From the NCBI RefSeq assembly GCF_000400955.1, contig NC_021284.1, forward strand, positions 868,001-932,000: a DNA stretch of 64,000 nt, in the 5' to 3' direction. The stretch comes from Spiroplasma syrphidicola EA-1 (GTDB taxonomy: Bacteria; Bacillota_I; Bacilli_A; Mycoplasmatales; Mycoplasmataceae). Below are positions 32,273 to 41,438 of the stretch, in pieces (positions within the stretch are counted from its first letter, which is position 1; the number at the start of each line of letters is the position of its first letter). The notes below the pieces were generated by a model, which ran no database searches, was not told the DNA's origin, and was given only the letters and a program-made list of their open reading frames with translations. The position numbers and the translations under genes are program-made.

Positions 32273-33427
32273 TTAAACTTGTGGAATTAACAACAATAGT
32301 AGAATTCAAGTTATAACGTATGTCGCTATAATACTAACATTAATGGCAATATAAGCCGGTTTATTATGCTGAACCTTTTTAGTAATTGTGGCAAAAGTTA
32401 ATCATAGCATTACTAATTGTAATAACATTAAAGCACTATATTGCAAAAAGTATGGGTCATTACCAGTTACATGCCCCAATGATCCTGTTGGGCGAAAAGC
32501 CAAATCGGTAAAAAAGTTAATAACAATTTTAAAATTTAAACTTCCGACTAACCCACCAAATGCAATCATTCTTTTATTCTTTTTAAACATTACAAATGTT
32601 GTTGCTAATTCTGGACAGTTTGTAACAAAAGATAAAATAAGCCCTCCAACTGAAGTTTCAGGAATACCATATACATGTGGTAAAATATCGGCAGTAATTG
32701 ATAGGGCAAAAGCTAAAAAGACTAGTAAAAAAGCCAAACCAGCAAAAATGATGGCAATCATTTTAACTGATAGATGATGTTTAAAATCTTTTTCCTCATG
32801 GTGCTCTGGTTCAATATGAAATTCTAACCCTGGCTGGTGTTTCATTCTTTTTCGTTGGCGATAAATCACAACAACGATTAAAGTGATATAAGAAAGTAAA
32901 AAAACTAGCCATAATCATGACATTTTAATTCCGGGGATTGTTGCTGTTAAAAATGGCAATAAGGCATTAGCATCCAAACCAAATGAATTTGGTAAAAATG
33001 CTAAAAATAAAATTGTCATAAAAACAAGAGCTTCAATTAATAAACTTCAATGAAATTTATTAATTTTAACAAATTTCTGGCGTTTAATAAAAATTAAACT
33101 TGCTAAGGCAAATAATGCCATATAATATGAATTAGAACCAATTGTATTTCCTAAACTGAACTCTGGACGATCATTTGCGCCCATTGTAATTGCAATTGTT
33201 AACTCTGGCAAAGATGTAATAATTGCTAAAATAATTCCTCCGGCTAATGATTGACCAATATTTTTCCGGGCTGTATAGGCAATTAAAAAATTTGATAAAT
33301 AAATTGCACTAAAAACAACTCCCGCTGCTAAAACCAAAAAAATTAATCAAACAACTCCTTGAGCAACTGGACCATCATATAAACCTAACTTTTTAAAAAA
33401 ATCAATATTTCATGAAAATAACGTCAT
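32273..33427 (-). CDS. Calcium/cation antiporter (CaCA) family protein
   Basis: A 384-residue membrane protein with about ten spans in two halves around a hydrophilic, His- and Glu-rich loop (EFHIEPEHHEEKDFKHH). Alpha-repeat 1 is GGIILAIITSLPELTIAI, alpha-repeat 2 is GGLILSFVTNCPELATTF; each keeps the ion-binding Glu. This resembles YrbG/ChaA-type exchangers. The second repeat has Asn-Cys where most members have Ser-Leu. Ion and direction are not decided by sequence. Confidence 0.85.
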
Positions 33428-33578
33428 TATTTGCCCTCCTTTTCCATCTTTATATTTTCGTATTATATTACTAAAAATTATAAATAATTCCTAAACTTTA
33501 TCTACCTTTTTATTATAATAAATTTATTACATTAATAGTAGCAAATTAGTCAGAAATTTAATTTGTTTTTGGCAAAAT

Positions 33579-33605
33579 AAAATAGTAATTTAAAATTACT
33601 ATTTT
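33579..33605 (-). terminator. Terminator of the aldolase gene
   Basis: Arms AAAATAGTAATT and AATTACTATTTT with a short loop overlap the stop codon and are followed by a T-rich run on the minus strand. Confidence 0.7.
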
Positions 33606-34452
33606 ATTTTGCTTTTCCATTAGCTTTTAAAATTTTAATTTTTTCTTTAACTATTATTTTCATTTCATCGATTGCTAAGCGCCCAAATTTGCGAGCATCA
33701 TAACCAGTTGGATTAGCAGTAAGCCAAGTTCGTATTCCTTTTACATTAGCCAATTTTAGATCAGTTCCAATGTTCACTTTACAAATCCCAGCTTTAATTG
33801 CTAAAGATAACTGATCACTTGGAACTCCCGAAGAACCATGAAGCACAAGCGGTGTTTTCACGGCGGAGTTAATTTCAGCAATCCGATCAATTTGTAGTTT
33901 AACCTCATCATGATAAATTCCGTGAGCTGTCCCAACGGCAATTGCTAAGCAATCAACGTCTGTTTGTTGAACAAAATCAATTGCCGCCCTAACAGTAGTA
34001 TAATTACCTCCAGCTGTATTACGGTCATCTTCTTTTCCTCCAACATGGCCAATTTCGGATTCAACTTCCACACCATACTGATGAGCATAAGTAACTATTT
34101 CTTGGGTTTCTTGAATATTTTCCGTTGTTGGCTTAGCTGAAGCATCTAACATTACAGAAGTATATTTATTATCAACAGCTTTTTTAATTAATTCTAAATC
34201 AAAACCATGATCTCAGTGTAAAATAACTGGAACCTTTGCCTTTTCTACTGCTGTTTTACCCAGGGCAGTGACATATTCAAAACCCATATATTTAGCGGCT
34301 GATTCAGTCACCATAATAATTACTGGTGCTTGTTCTTCTTCGGCTCCTTCAATAATTGCTTTCAACATTTCTAAATTATCAAAATTAAAGGCGGGGACCG
34401 CATATCCTTCTCTTTGAGCTTTTTCTAATTGGAATTTTAATGTTGTTTTCAA
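33604..34452 (-). CDS. fba: Class II fructose-bisphosphate aldolase
   Basis: A 282-residue glycolytic enzyme. It has AVPAFNFDNLEMLKAII, zinc-binding His and catalytic Asp in HWDHG (the Trp is a TGA codon), VESEIGHVGGKED, VGTAHGIYH, LVLHGSSGVP and VNIGTDLK. All metal ligands of the class II fold are present. Class II ketose-bisphosphate aldolases also include tagatose-bisphosphate forms, which cannot be excluded, but the glycolytic role is more likely in a fermenting mollicute. Confidence 0.9.
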
Positions 34453-34517
34453 AATTGCTTCCTTCTTTCTAATGTAATTATATGCTAAATAGTGGTAATT
34501 TATGATAAAAATAAAAA

Positions 34518-34550
34518 AATCTTATCATATTTAACCTAATGATAAGATTT
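34518..34550 (-). terminator. Terminator of leuS
   Basis: Arms AAATCTTATCAT and ATGATAAGATTT are perfectly complementary and are followed by a T-rich run on the minus strand. Confidence 0.75.
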
Positions 34551-34555
34551 TCAAA

Positions 34556-36982
34556 TTATCTTGCTTTAACAACAAAATTAACAATTTTATTTTTAACAAC
34601 TATTTCTTTTAAAATATCGTGTGTTGCTAAGATTCCTTGAATATTTTCATGTTCTTTAGCTAATAACAATAATTCTGCTTCTGGAGTATCAACAGCAACT
34701 TCTAATTTTGCTCGTAATTTACCATTTACTTGGACAGCAACAATTATTGCTGTTTTTTGTAAATACTTTGTTTCATAAATTGGTCACTGTTCATTAGCAA
34801 TTGATGCTTGATGTCCAAAATTATTTCAAATTTCTTCAGCTAAATGTGGAGCAAAACATGACAAGATTTTTGTGAACCCTTCAAAGTACGGCTGATAAAT
34901 TGGTTGATCAGTTTTATAACAAGCATTAATAAAAACCATTAGTTGCGAAATTGCCGTATTAAAACTTAAATTTTCTAGCATTTCTGTTGTCTTTTTAACC
35001 ATCTGATGATAGGCAAAATCTAATGTTTTATCGTTTACTGTAGTAAAATTATTATTTTTCACCAACCGATAAATTCGATCTAACCATTTCCGCATTGAAT
35101 CTAACCCTGTTTCACTTCATGGCAATGAAGCCTCAATTGGCCCCATAAACATTTCATATAAACGTAAACTATCCGCCCCATGTGATTTGATAATATCATC
35201 AGGATTAATGACATTACCCTTTGATTTACTCATTTTTGATCCATCAGGGCCCAAAATCATTCCTTGGTTTACTAATTTAATAAACGGCTCAGAAGTTGGG
35301 ACTAAGTTTTGATCGAATAAAACTTTATGTCAAAAACGGGCATACAACAAGTGTAAAACAGCATGTTCTTGACCACCAACATATAAATCAACAGGTAATC
35401 ATTCTTTTAATGCTGCTTGGCCCTCAGGAGAAGCAAGATCAAGCATTTCTTCTTGTCCTGTCATTAACGGATAGGCTAAATAATATCAGCAACTTCCCGC
35501 TCATTGGGGCATTGTATTTGTTTCCCGGCGCCCTTTTTTTCCTGTTGCATCAACAACAGTCAATCAATCTGTTGCATTTGCTAATGGTGATTCTCCCGTT
35601 GATGATGGAGTAATATTATCCATTTTTGGTAGAGTTAATGGTAATTCTGCTTCCGGAACTAAAGAAATTGAGCCATCTTCTCAATGAATAATTGGGAAAG
35701 GTTCTCCTCAATAGCGTTGTCGCGAAAATAGTCAGTCTTTTAGTTTATATGTTACCTTGGGTTGGGCAAGCCCTTTTCCCCCAAGAAATCCTAAAGCCTT
35801 TTCGCTAGCTTGGTCAGTATTTAGACCATCCAAAAAGTCAGAATTAATATGTTCGCCATCTTTTAGAAATGGACCATTATTATTGTTATTTTTAATCACA
35901 TAACTAATTGGTAAATTATATTTCATTGCGAATAGATAATCGCGTTCATCATGACCTGGTACAGCCATCACGGCCCCCGTTCCGTAATGCGATAAAACAT
36001 AATCAGCTGTTCAAATTGGGATCTTTTTATTGTTAACAGGATTAATCGCATATCGCCCTAAGAAGACTCCTGTTTTTTCTTTACTTGTATCTTGACGATC
36101 TAACTCTGTTTTTGTTTTAACTAATTCTAAATATTCTTTTGTTGCTGCTAAATTTTCTGGTGTTACTAATGATAAAACTAGCGGGTGCTCAGGTGCTAAA
36201 ACAAGATATTCCACCCCAAAAATTGTATCGGCTCTGGTTGAAAAAACAGTAACTTCCTCTGACATATCAGCAACCGCAAATTTAATTTCCGCTCCAACTG
36301 ATTTACCAATTCAATTTTTTTGTAAATCCTTAACTGATTGGGGCCAGTCTAATTCATCTAAACCACTGATTAATTGTTCAGCATAAGCTGTAATTTTTAA
36401 TACTCATTGTTTCATTGGTTTTTTATAAACTGGAAAACTTCCTCGCTCTGAAACCATTTTGCCATCAACAACAAAAACTTCCTCATTAGCTAAAACTGTC
36501 CCTAATTCTGGACATCAATTAACATCTACTTCTCGTACTTCTGCTAAACCTTGTTGGTACAATTTTTCAAAAATTCATTGCGTTGTTTTAAAATATCATG
36601 GGGCTGAAGTATTTACCTCTTTTTGATAATCATAACTAAATCCTAGGGCTTTTAATTGGTTCCGAAAATTATCAATATTTTTAAGCGTAAAATCAGCTGG
36701 GTCATTTCCGGTTTGTAACGCATACTGTTCTGCAGGTAAACCAAAAGCATCTCAACCAATTGGGTGTAAAACATTATATTGTTGTAAACGACGCATACGA
36801 CTAATTACATCTGTTGCAGTATATCCTTTTGGATGGCCAACATGTAACCCTGCTCCTGATGGATATGGAAACATATCTAAAATATATGCTTTTTTATTAA
36901 AGTTTGTATTTGTGGCAAAAGTATTATGTTCTGCCCAATATTTTTGTCATTTTTGTTCAATTGCTTTATGCGAAAATTCCAT
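34556..36982 (-). CDS. leuS: Leucyl-tRNA synthetase
   Basis: An 808-residue class I synthetase, normal length for bacterial LeuRS. The HIGH-type motif lies near the N-terminus ([15 protein letters not shown]), the CP1 editing domain in the middle ([20 protein letters not shown] and [13 protein letters not shown]), and the KMSKS motif in [10 protein letters not shown] near residue 587. Several conserved Trp residues are TGA-coded. GGAGAAGAG precedes the ATG. A tRNA-Leu gene lies elsewhere in the window. I saw no T-box in the upstream region. Confidence 0.97.
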
Positions 36983-37655
36983 TGATATTCTCTTCTCCCT
37001 TTTTTAATCTTATAACCAAAATTATAACATTTTTTCAGCCTTATAACAGTATGGTGATATTGAAATAGTAAAAATAGTCTGGAAAATAAAAATATTTTTC
37101 TAATTAGAAAAATATTTTTACTTATTTGTTTATTTGTTGGTTCGTTGATTTATTTTTTTATTGATTTGTTGAATTTAATTTGAAAGAAAAAGTTGTAGTT
37201 CCTTTGTAGGTTAATAAGGAATTTATTCAATTGTATTTATAAGTTGTTAATTTTATATTTTTAATCTTTTGCTATATTTTGTTATCTTAGAATTTTTAAA
37301 CAGTTATGCAAAAATTATTAAAATATTTGTTTTTTAAATACTATAATTCTAAAATTTATTAATAAAGGATAAATTGATTTAAAATCATTTATCTAATTAT
37401 ATTTTATCGTTTAGATGATAATAATTTTTTACCTGTTTGTTCTAACCTAATTACACCTATTTTACATTAAGATTAGATATTTTAAATTAACACAGGGTTG
37501 ATTTTAATAATAAAAATTGTTTCTTCTACAAATGGCATAAAATTTTAGTAAGCTAGACAATTTTCAAATTAATTTTAACCTTTTGACATTTTATTGAATT
37601 GGTTTACAACCTTATTAGCATTAACCCAATACCTTTTTATCTTTCTGTAATTGTT
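36983..37655. other. Gene-free AT-rich stretch
   Basis: About 670 bases with no credible coding frame. It holds a near-perfect inverted repeat at 37087-37120 (arms AAAAATATTTTTCTAA / TTAGAAAAATATTTTT), a low-complexity run of TTTG, TTTA and TTGA units at about 37122-37175, and, at the right side, scraps that look like decayed lipoprotein coding sequence (LEQLQKDKKVLG in one frame, NANKVVNQFNKMSKG in another). Confidence 0.55.
37087..37120. terminator. Palindrome, possible terminator
   Basis: A 34-base inverted repeat made almost only of A and T. It could end transcripts from the right, but lies more than 500 bases from the lipoprotein remnant. Its role is unclear. Confidence 0.35.
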
Positions 37656-37847
37656 CTAAATATTATCAGCCGCTGATAATTTTTGATCATTAGGCGTACT
37701 TTTATTTAAATCTTTTAGTTTTGGAGCTGTTTCTAATTTAGCACCAGATTTTGGTTCATCTTGCTTTTTTTTATTGCAAGCAACAACACTTGATGCACCT
37801 GTTGCTGTTAATGAGATTGCTCCTATAATACTTAAAAGTTTTTTCAT
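37656..37847 (-). pseudogene. Truncated lipoprotein
   Basis: A 63-residue frame starting MKKLLSIIGAISLTATG with lipobox SSVVAC, so Cys24 would be lipidated. Only about 40 residues of charged mature sequence follow before a TAG. Downstream, out-of-frame pieces (LEQLQKDKKVLG and further NANKVVNQFNKM) suggest the original gene continued. AAGGGGGAAC lies upstream of the ATG. It could still make a tiny lipoprotein. Spiroplasma lipoproteins often share this signal sequence. Confidence 0.55.
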
Positions 37848-38159
37848 AATGATAGTTCCCCCTTAACAAATATTTAATTTGTTAAAACTTCTTTACTAAT
37901 AATTTGCATTAATTACCAGGGAGATTTTTGGTCTTGAATTATTAGTAGCGATATTAAAGTTAAAATAGAAATTGAAACTCAAATATCTATCTCAAAATAA
38001 AACACAATTTATAAAATTTATATTTATCTTTTGAGATAATTTTATTATAATTAAAAAAAAAAAAAAAAACGGCTAATAAAGTAAAATAACAATATTTTAA
38101 TTTTGATATGCGAAATTTTGGTAAATTAATCCCTTTTGTAAATATTAAAGTCTCCCTTT
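37848..38159. other. Intergenic region with stem-loop and poly-A tract
   Basis: No gene is seen. It contains a 10-bp inverted pair TATCTCAAAA (37988-37997) and TTTTGAGATA (38029-38038) with a 31-base loop, and the 17-A tract at 38053-38069. It lies between divergent genes, so promoters for both are expected here. Confidence 0.5.
38053..38069 (+). repeat. 17-base poly-A tract
   Basis: Seventeen A residues in a row in the intergenic region between the lipoprotein remnant and the divergent three-span protein gene. Confidence 0.9.
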
Positions 38160-38188
38160 TTGCCCTCTTCTAACATTTATGTTAAAAT
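38160..38188 (+). promoter_or_regulatory. Promoter of the three-span protein gene
   Basis: A -35 box TTGCCC (38160-38165) and -10 box TAAAAT (38183-38188) are 17 bases apart. The ATG begins at 38196, eight bases past the -10 box, so the message may have no leader. Confidence 0.5.
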
Positions 38189-38195
38189 ATACACT

Positions 38196-38612
38196 ATGAA
38201 AACAACATTAAAAAAATTTACAATCTGGTCTTCTATTACAAACAGCTTATTTTTATTAGTTCAAATAGCTCTTGTTACAATATTAGCCCTTTATAAAATC
38301 GATTTAAAATTAAATAACAGTGATGTATCACAAATTATTTTTGGAGTTTTAGTCGTTATTATTATTTCCCTATTTGTTAGCCATTATTTTTTAATTAAAT
38401 TCCCTGCTCAAAAGGTCATTAAAAACCAAAAACTAGCACCCTGGCAAGAAGATTTAGGATTTAATATGATTACACAAGATCCCACATTAGAAAATGAATT
38501 TTCTGGTTACTTAGTTTATTTAAAGAAAAAAGGTTATATTTTAATCGTTTCAACAAGTTTAAATTTGGCTTTTGCCTTAATTACTGCCGTTATCTTTGCA
38601 GTTTTAAAATAA
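38196..38612 (+). CDS. Three-span membrane protein of unknown function
   Basis: A 138-residue protein with hydrophobic spans at about residues 12-34, 43-66 and 113-136. A short soluble loop with PAQKVIKNQKLAPWQEDLGF lies between the second and third span. No ribosome site is visible before the ATG, and the promoter lies directly upstream. No family recognised. It is a single gene with a bidirectional terminator behind it. Confidence 0.65.
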   Translation: MKTTLKKFTIWSSITNSLFLLVQIALVTILALYKIDLKLNNSDVSQIIFGVLVVIIISLFVSHYFLIKFPAQKVIKNQKLAPWQEDLGFNMITQDPTLENEFSGYLVYLKKKGYILIVSTSLNLAFALITAVIFAVLK

Positions 38613-38646
38613 AAAAAATATTAAGAGCTATTCTTAATATTTTTTT
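38613..38646. terminator. Bidirectional terminator
   Basis: A 14-bp stem (AAAAAATATTAAGA / TCTTAATATTTTTT) lies between convergent genes and abuts both stop codons. Confidence 0.85.
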
Positions 38647-38761
38647 ATTCTGCTTTTTTAGCTTTTGCCGCTAATTCTTTTGCTGCTTCTTTACGTGCTA
38701 GTGCTTTTGCCGCTTTTTTTTCAGCTATTAACTTACGACGTTTTTTCATTGCCATTGCCAT
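38645..38761 (-). CDS. 38-residue Lys/Ala-rich basic peptide
   Basis: A very small frame with three in-frame ATG codons at its start (MAMAMKKRRKL) and a body of Lys, Ala, Glu and Arg only (AEKKAAKALARKEAAKELAA). It would be a single basic amphipathic helix. AAGGGATG lies upstream. It follows trxA on the same strand by about 30 bases and is followed by a terminator, which supports a real gene. Function unknown; RNA or DNA binding is possible. Confidence 0.5.
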   Translation of the reverse strand: MAMAMKKRRKLIAEKKAAKALARKEAAKELAAKAKKAE

Positions 38762-38794
38762 TAAATAATCACATCCCTTACTTTTCTAAAATAT

Positions 38795-39103
38795 TTATGC
38801 CAAGATTTTTTTAAGCTCATCTTTAGTCATAAATCCAGTATGACGTTTGATTTCTTTTCCAGCTTTAAAAACAATTAATGTTGGAATTGACATAACTCCA
38901 TATTCTTGAGCAATATTCCCTAATTGATCAACATCTACTTTTGCAAAAGTTACATTTGTCATTTCTTCTGCTAATTCATGCACAATTGGGGCAATCATTT
39001 TACAAGGACCACATCAATCTGCATAAAAATCTACTAATGTCATATTATCCTTTGCAATCATTGAATCAAAATTTTCTTTATCGGTAATTGAATTTACTGC
39101 CAT
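38795..39103 (-). CDS. trxA: Thioredoxin
   Basis: A 102-residue thioredoxin with active site DFYADWCGPCKMIAPIV and the cis-Pro loop SIPTLIVFKAGKE. It reduces protein disulfides. The Trp of WCGPC is a TGA codon, which confirms UGA-Trp decoding. GGAAAG lies upstream of the ATG. It is followed by a very small basic peptide gene. Confidence 0.96.
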
Positions 39104-39141
39104 ATCTAACTTTCCTCCGTTTTCTATATCTTTATTATAAC

Positions 39142-39951
39142 TTATTTTTCTAAAATTACTTCTTTAATATATTTTGCTGGGCCATTTTTTTGATTTGATG
39201 GAACTGTTTGATGAGCTAATTTCTTAAGTTCATCAATTGCATTGTCAACCGCGATTCCTACCCCAGCTTGACGAATTAATTCCAAATCATTATATGAATC
39301 CCCAAATGAGTAGGTATTATTAATCTCGACCCCAAGATGATGCGATAAAAATCGTAGTGCACTCCCTTTGGAAATCCCCTTACATGAAAGTTCAAAAACC
39401 CGATTATTATACTGAGTAATGTCCAACTGTGGCAAAAGCTTTTGTAAAGTCTCAATTAAGTCTTGCGCTTCTTGATCAGTCAATGAACTAGGAGCAATCA
39501 CGCTTGCATGGGTAATATCTTCTGTAATCTCTTTTACATCCTTAATAATATAATAATTTGTTTTCATTATCTTTGATCAATAATAAGAATTTTCACCAAA
39601 TTCATATACATAGGTTGAATTATTACTAAAGAAATGAACTTTATATTTATTATAGGTAAAATTAAAAATTGTTTCTAATTCACTATTTGAAAATACCATC
39701 ATTCAAATAAAACTATTTGTTTTAAATGAAAAAGCACTTGCCCCATTATTTGCTAAGACAAAACCATTATATTTATGGGCCTTTAATTTTTTTGCTTGGC
39801 GAATGGCATCACTTGCTAACCGACCAGTTGTCACAACAAAATGGATTCCCTCTTTTTGAGTTTTGCTAACAATCTTCTTAGTTTCTTTACTAAAACGGTG
39901 ATTGTCCAGCAATAATGTTCCATCTAAATCTGAAAAAATTGCTTTACTCAT
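39142..39951 (-). CDS. Cof-type HAD-family sugar phosphatase
   Basis: A 269-residue HAD phosphatase. Motif I is FSDLDGTLLL, motif II VVTTGR, motif III Lys in GISKGSAL and motif IV FGDSYNDLELI. The cap of type C2 lies between II and III. The family dephosphorylates sugar phosphates and pyridoxal or flavin phosphates; the substrate here cannot be told. Several Trp residues are TGA-coded. Confidence 0.9.
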
Positions 39952-40034
39952 TTTCTAAATTCCCTTTCTCTTAAATACTATCCTATCCGCTTAATTATAG
40001 TTGATTATTAGTAAAAAAGCAAAATAAACAAAAA

Positions 40035-40063
40035 AAATCTAGAGAAAGAACTTCTTTAGATTT
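40035..40063 (-). terminator. Terminator of the GH38/PTS operon
   Basis: Arms AAATCTAGAGAAAG and CTTCTTTAGATTT form an imperfect hairpin followed on the minus strand by eight T residues. Confidence 0.65.
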
Positions 40064-40100
40064 TATCAATTATTACTCTTCAAAATTACTAATTTTAAAC

Positions 40101-40117
40101 AAAAAAAAAAAAAAAAA
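40101..40117 (+). repeat. 17-base poly-A tract after the ROK gene
   Basis: Seventeen A residues, four bases past the stop of the ROK gene (poly-T on its transcript). It has the same length as the tract at 38053-38069. Confidence 0.9.
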
Positions 40118-40121
40118 GCTA

Positions 40122-40979
40122 TTATGGAATTAAGGTTAAAGCTCCATAAAGATTAGCTTTATTATTTTTTTGACACGCTTGAAGAGTAAAAGTTTGCGAA
40201 AGCCCTAACGATTTTGTTAGTTTTTCAATTTCCTGTGATAGTAATCCCAGAAAAAAAGTATTTTCAGAAATTCCCCCTCCAATTAAAATAGTGTCAGGAT
40301 CAATTACTAATGCAAAATTAATAACCGCTTTTGCCAAGGCAAAAACCATTGCATCAATACTTGTACGAGCGTTTTGATCTTTGTCATATAAGGCAAATAA
40401 CTCATAGCCCGTCTTTTTAATTCCTGTTTTTTCATAATAGCGCATGATTGCTGAATATGTTGAACTACAGCTGGAAATATTTTTATAAATATTTCCTTGT
40501 TGTTCTGCTAGTCCGCAACCAAATTCACCGGCCATAAAATGGCTACCATGGTAAACTTGCCGATTTATGATAACAGCTCCCCCCAGGCCTGTTCCAATGA
40601 CAAACAGCAAGGCATTTTTAATATTTTGATTAATTGTTAATTCATATCAAGCAGCACAATTAGCATCATTTTCAATGTAAACGTTTCCTTTATCTTTAAA
40701 AATATCTTTTCAGTTAACTAAATGGTAATTTTTAATCGCTCCTAGTCCGGAAATTTCTCCGGTAAGAGGGTTAATAACTCCTAATGAAGAAAAGGCAATA
40801 TTTTCAATTGGATAACTAATTTGTAATTTTTGATATATTTTATTAACAATCTCGATAATTTGATCATTATCAATCAATGATTGATACTCAACTTGTCCTT
40901 CACAAATAACTGTTGTTTTATCAGAGGTAAATAATATATACTTCGTACTTAATCCCCCAATATCAAAAACTAAATTCAT
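40122..40979 (-). CDS. ROK-family sugar kinase-like protein
   Basis: A 285-residue protein with the ATPase fold: LVFDIGGLSTKYILF, YIENDANCAAWYE with the catalytic Asp, and FVIGTGLGGAVIINRQVY, then DTILIGGGISEN. The usual ROK zinc motif CxCGxxGCxE is not seen; the region reads GEFGCGLAEQQGNIYKNISS. It is the last gene of the GH38/PTS operon and its ATG directly abuts the EIIA stop. It may phosphorylate a sugar released by the mannosidase, but this is inference. Confidence 0.85.
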
Positions 40980-41438
40980 CTATTTAATCTCTATTTCACT
41001 AATTAATTTATAAACAGCTTCTTTTGATTTTGCTGATAGTAAGTTTTTACAAAACTCTTGGTCAACTAATTTTCGAGCAACTGAAGATAAAATTTTAATA
41101 TGTTCACTTCCTGAATTAGTTTCTGGAATTGCTAAAGCGATTGCCAATTTAACTTTTGAATCATCAATTGATTTTCATTCAATTCCATCTTTAAATAAGA
41201 ACACAAATAATCCCGGGCGACTAATTTCTTTAATTCGCGCATGAGGAATAGCTATCCCATCATTGAAACCTGTTGTTCCTTCTTTTTCCCGTTTTACTAA
41301 TCCTTTAAAACATTTTTTTAAATTGTCACTAACACCATTTTCAACAAAAGCGTTAGCAATAAATGTAAAAGCTTCTTTTTGAGTTTTGCAATCTACATCA
41401 AAATAGATATGGTTTAAATTAAATAATTCTTTTTGCAT
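40980..41438 (-). CDS. PTS EIIA, fructose/mannitol type
   Basis: A 152-residue EIIA domain. The active His lies in GIAIPHARI, preceded by EGTTGFNDG. It takes phosphate from HPr and passes it to EIIB. The protein is separate here; the matching EIIBC is encoded two genes upstream at 44136-45983. The gene starts inside the end of the mannosidase gene (20-base overlap). Confidence 0.92.

Noticed and set aside
36983-37080. T-box or other leader riboswitch upstream of leuS
   Set aside because: No specifier loop, T-box sequence or antiterminator was found in the short upstream region.
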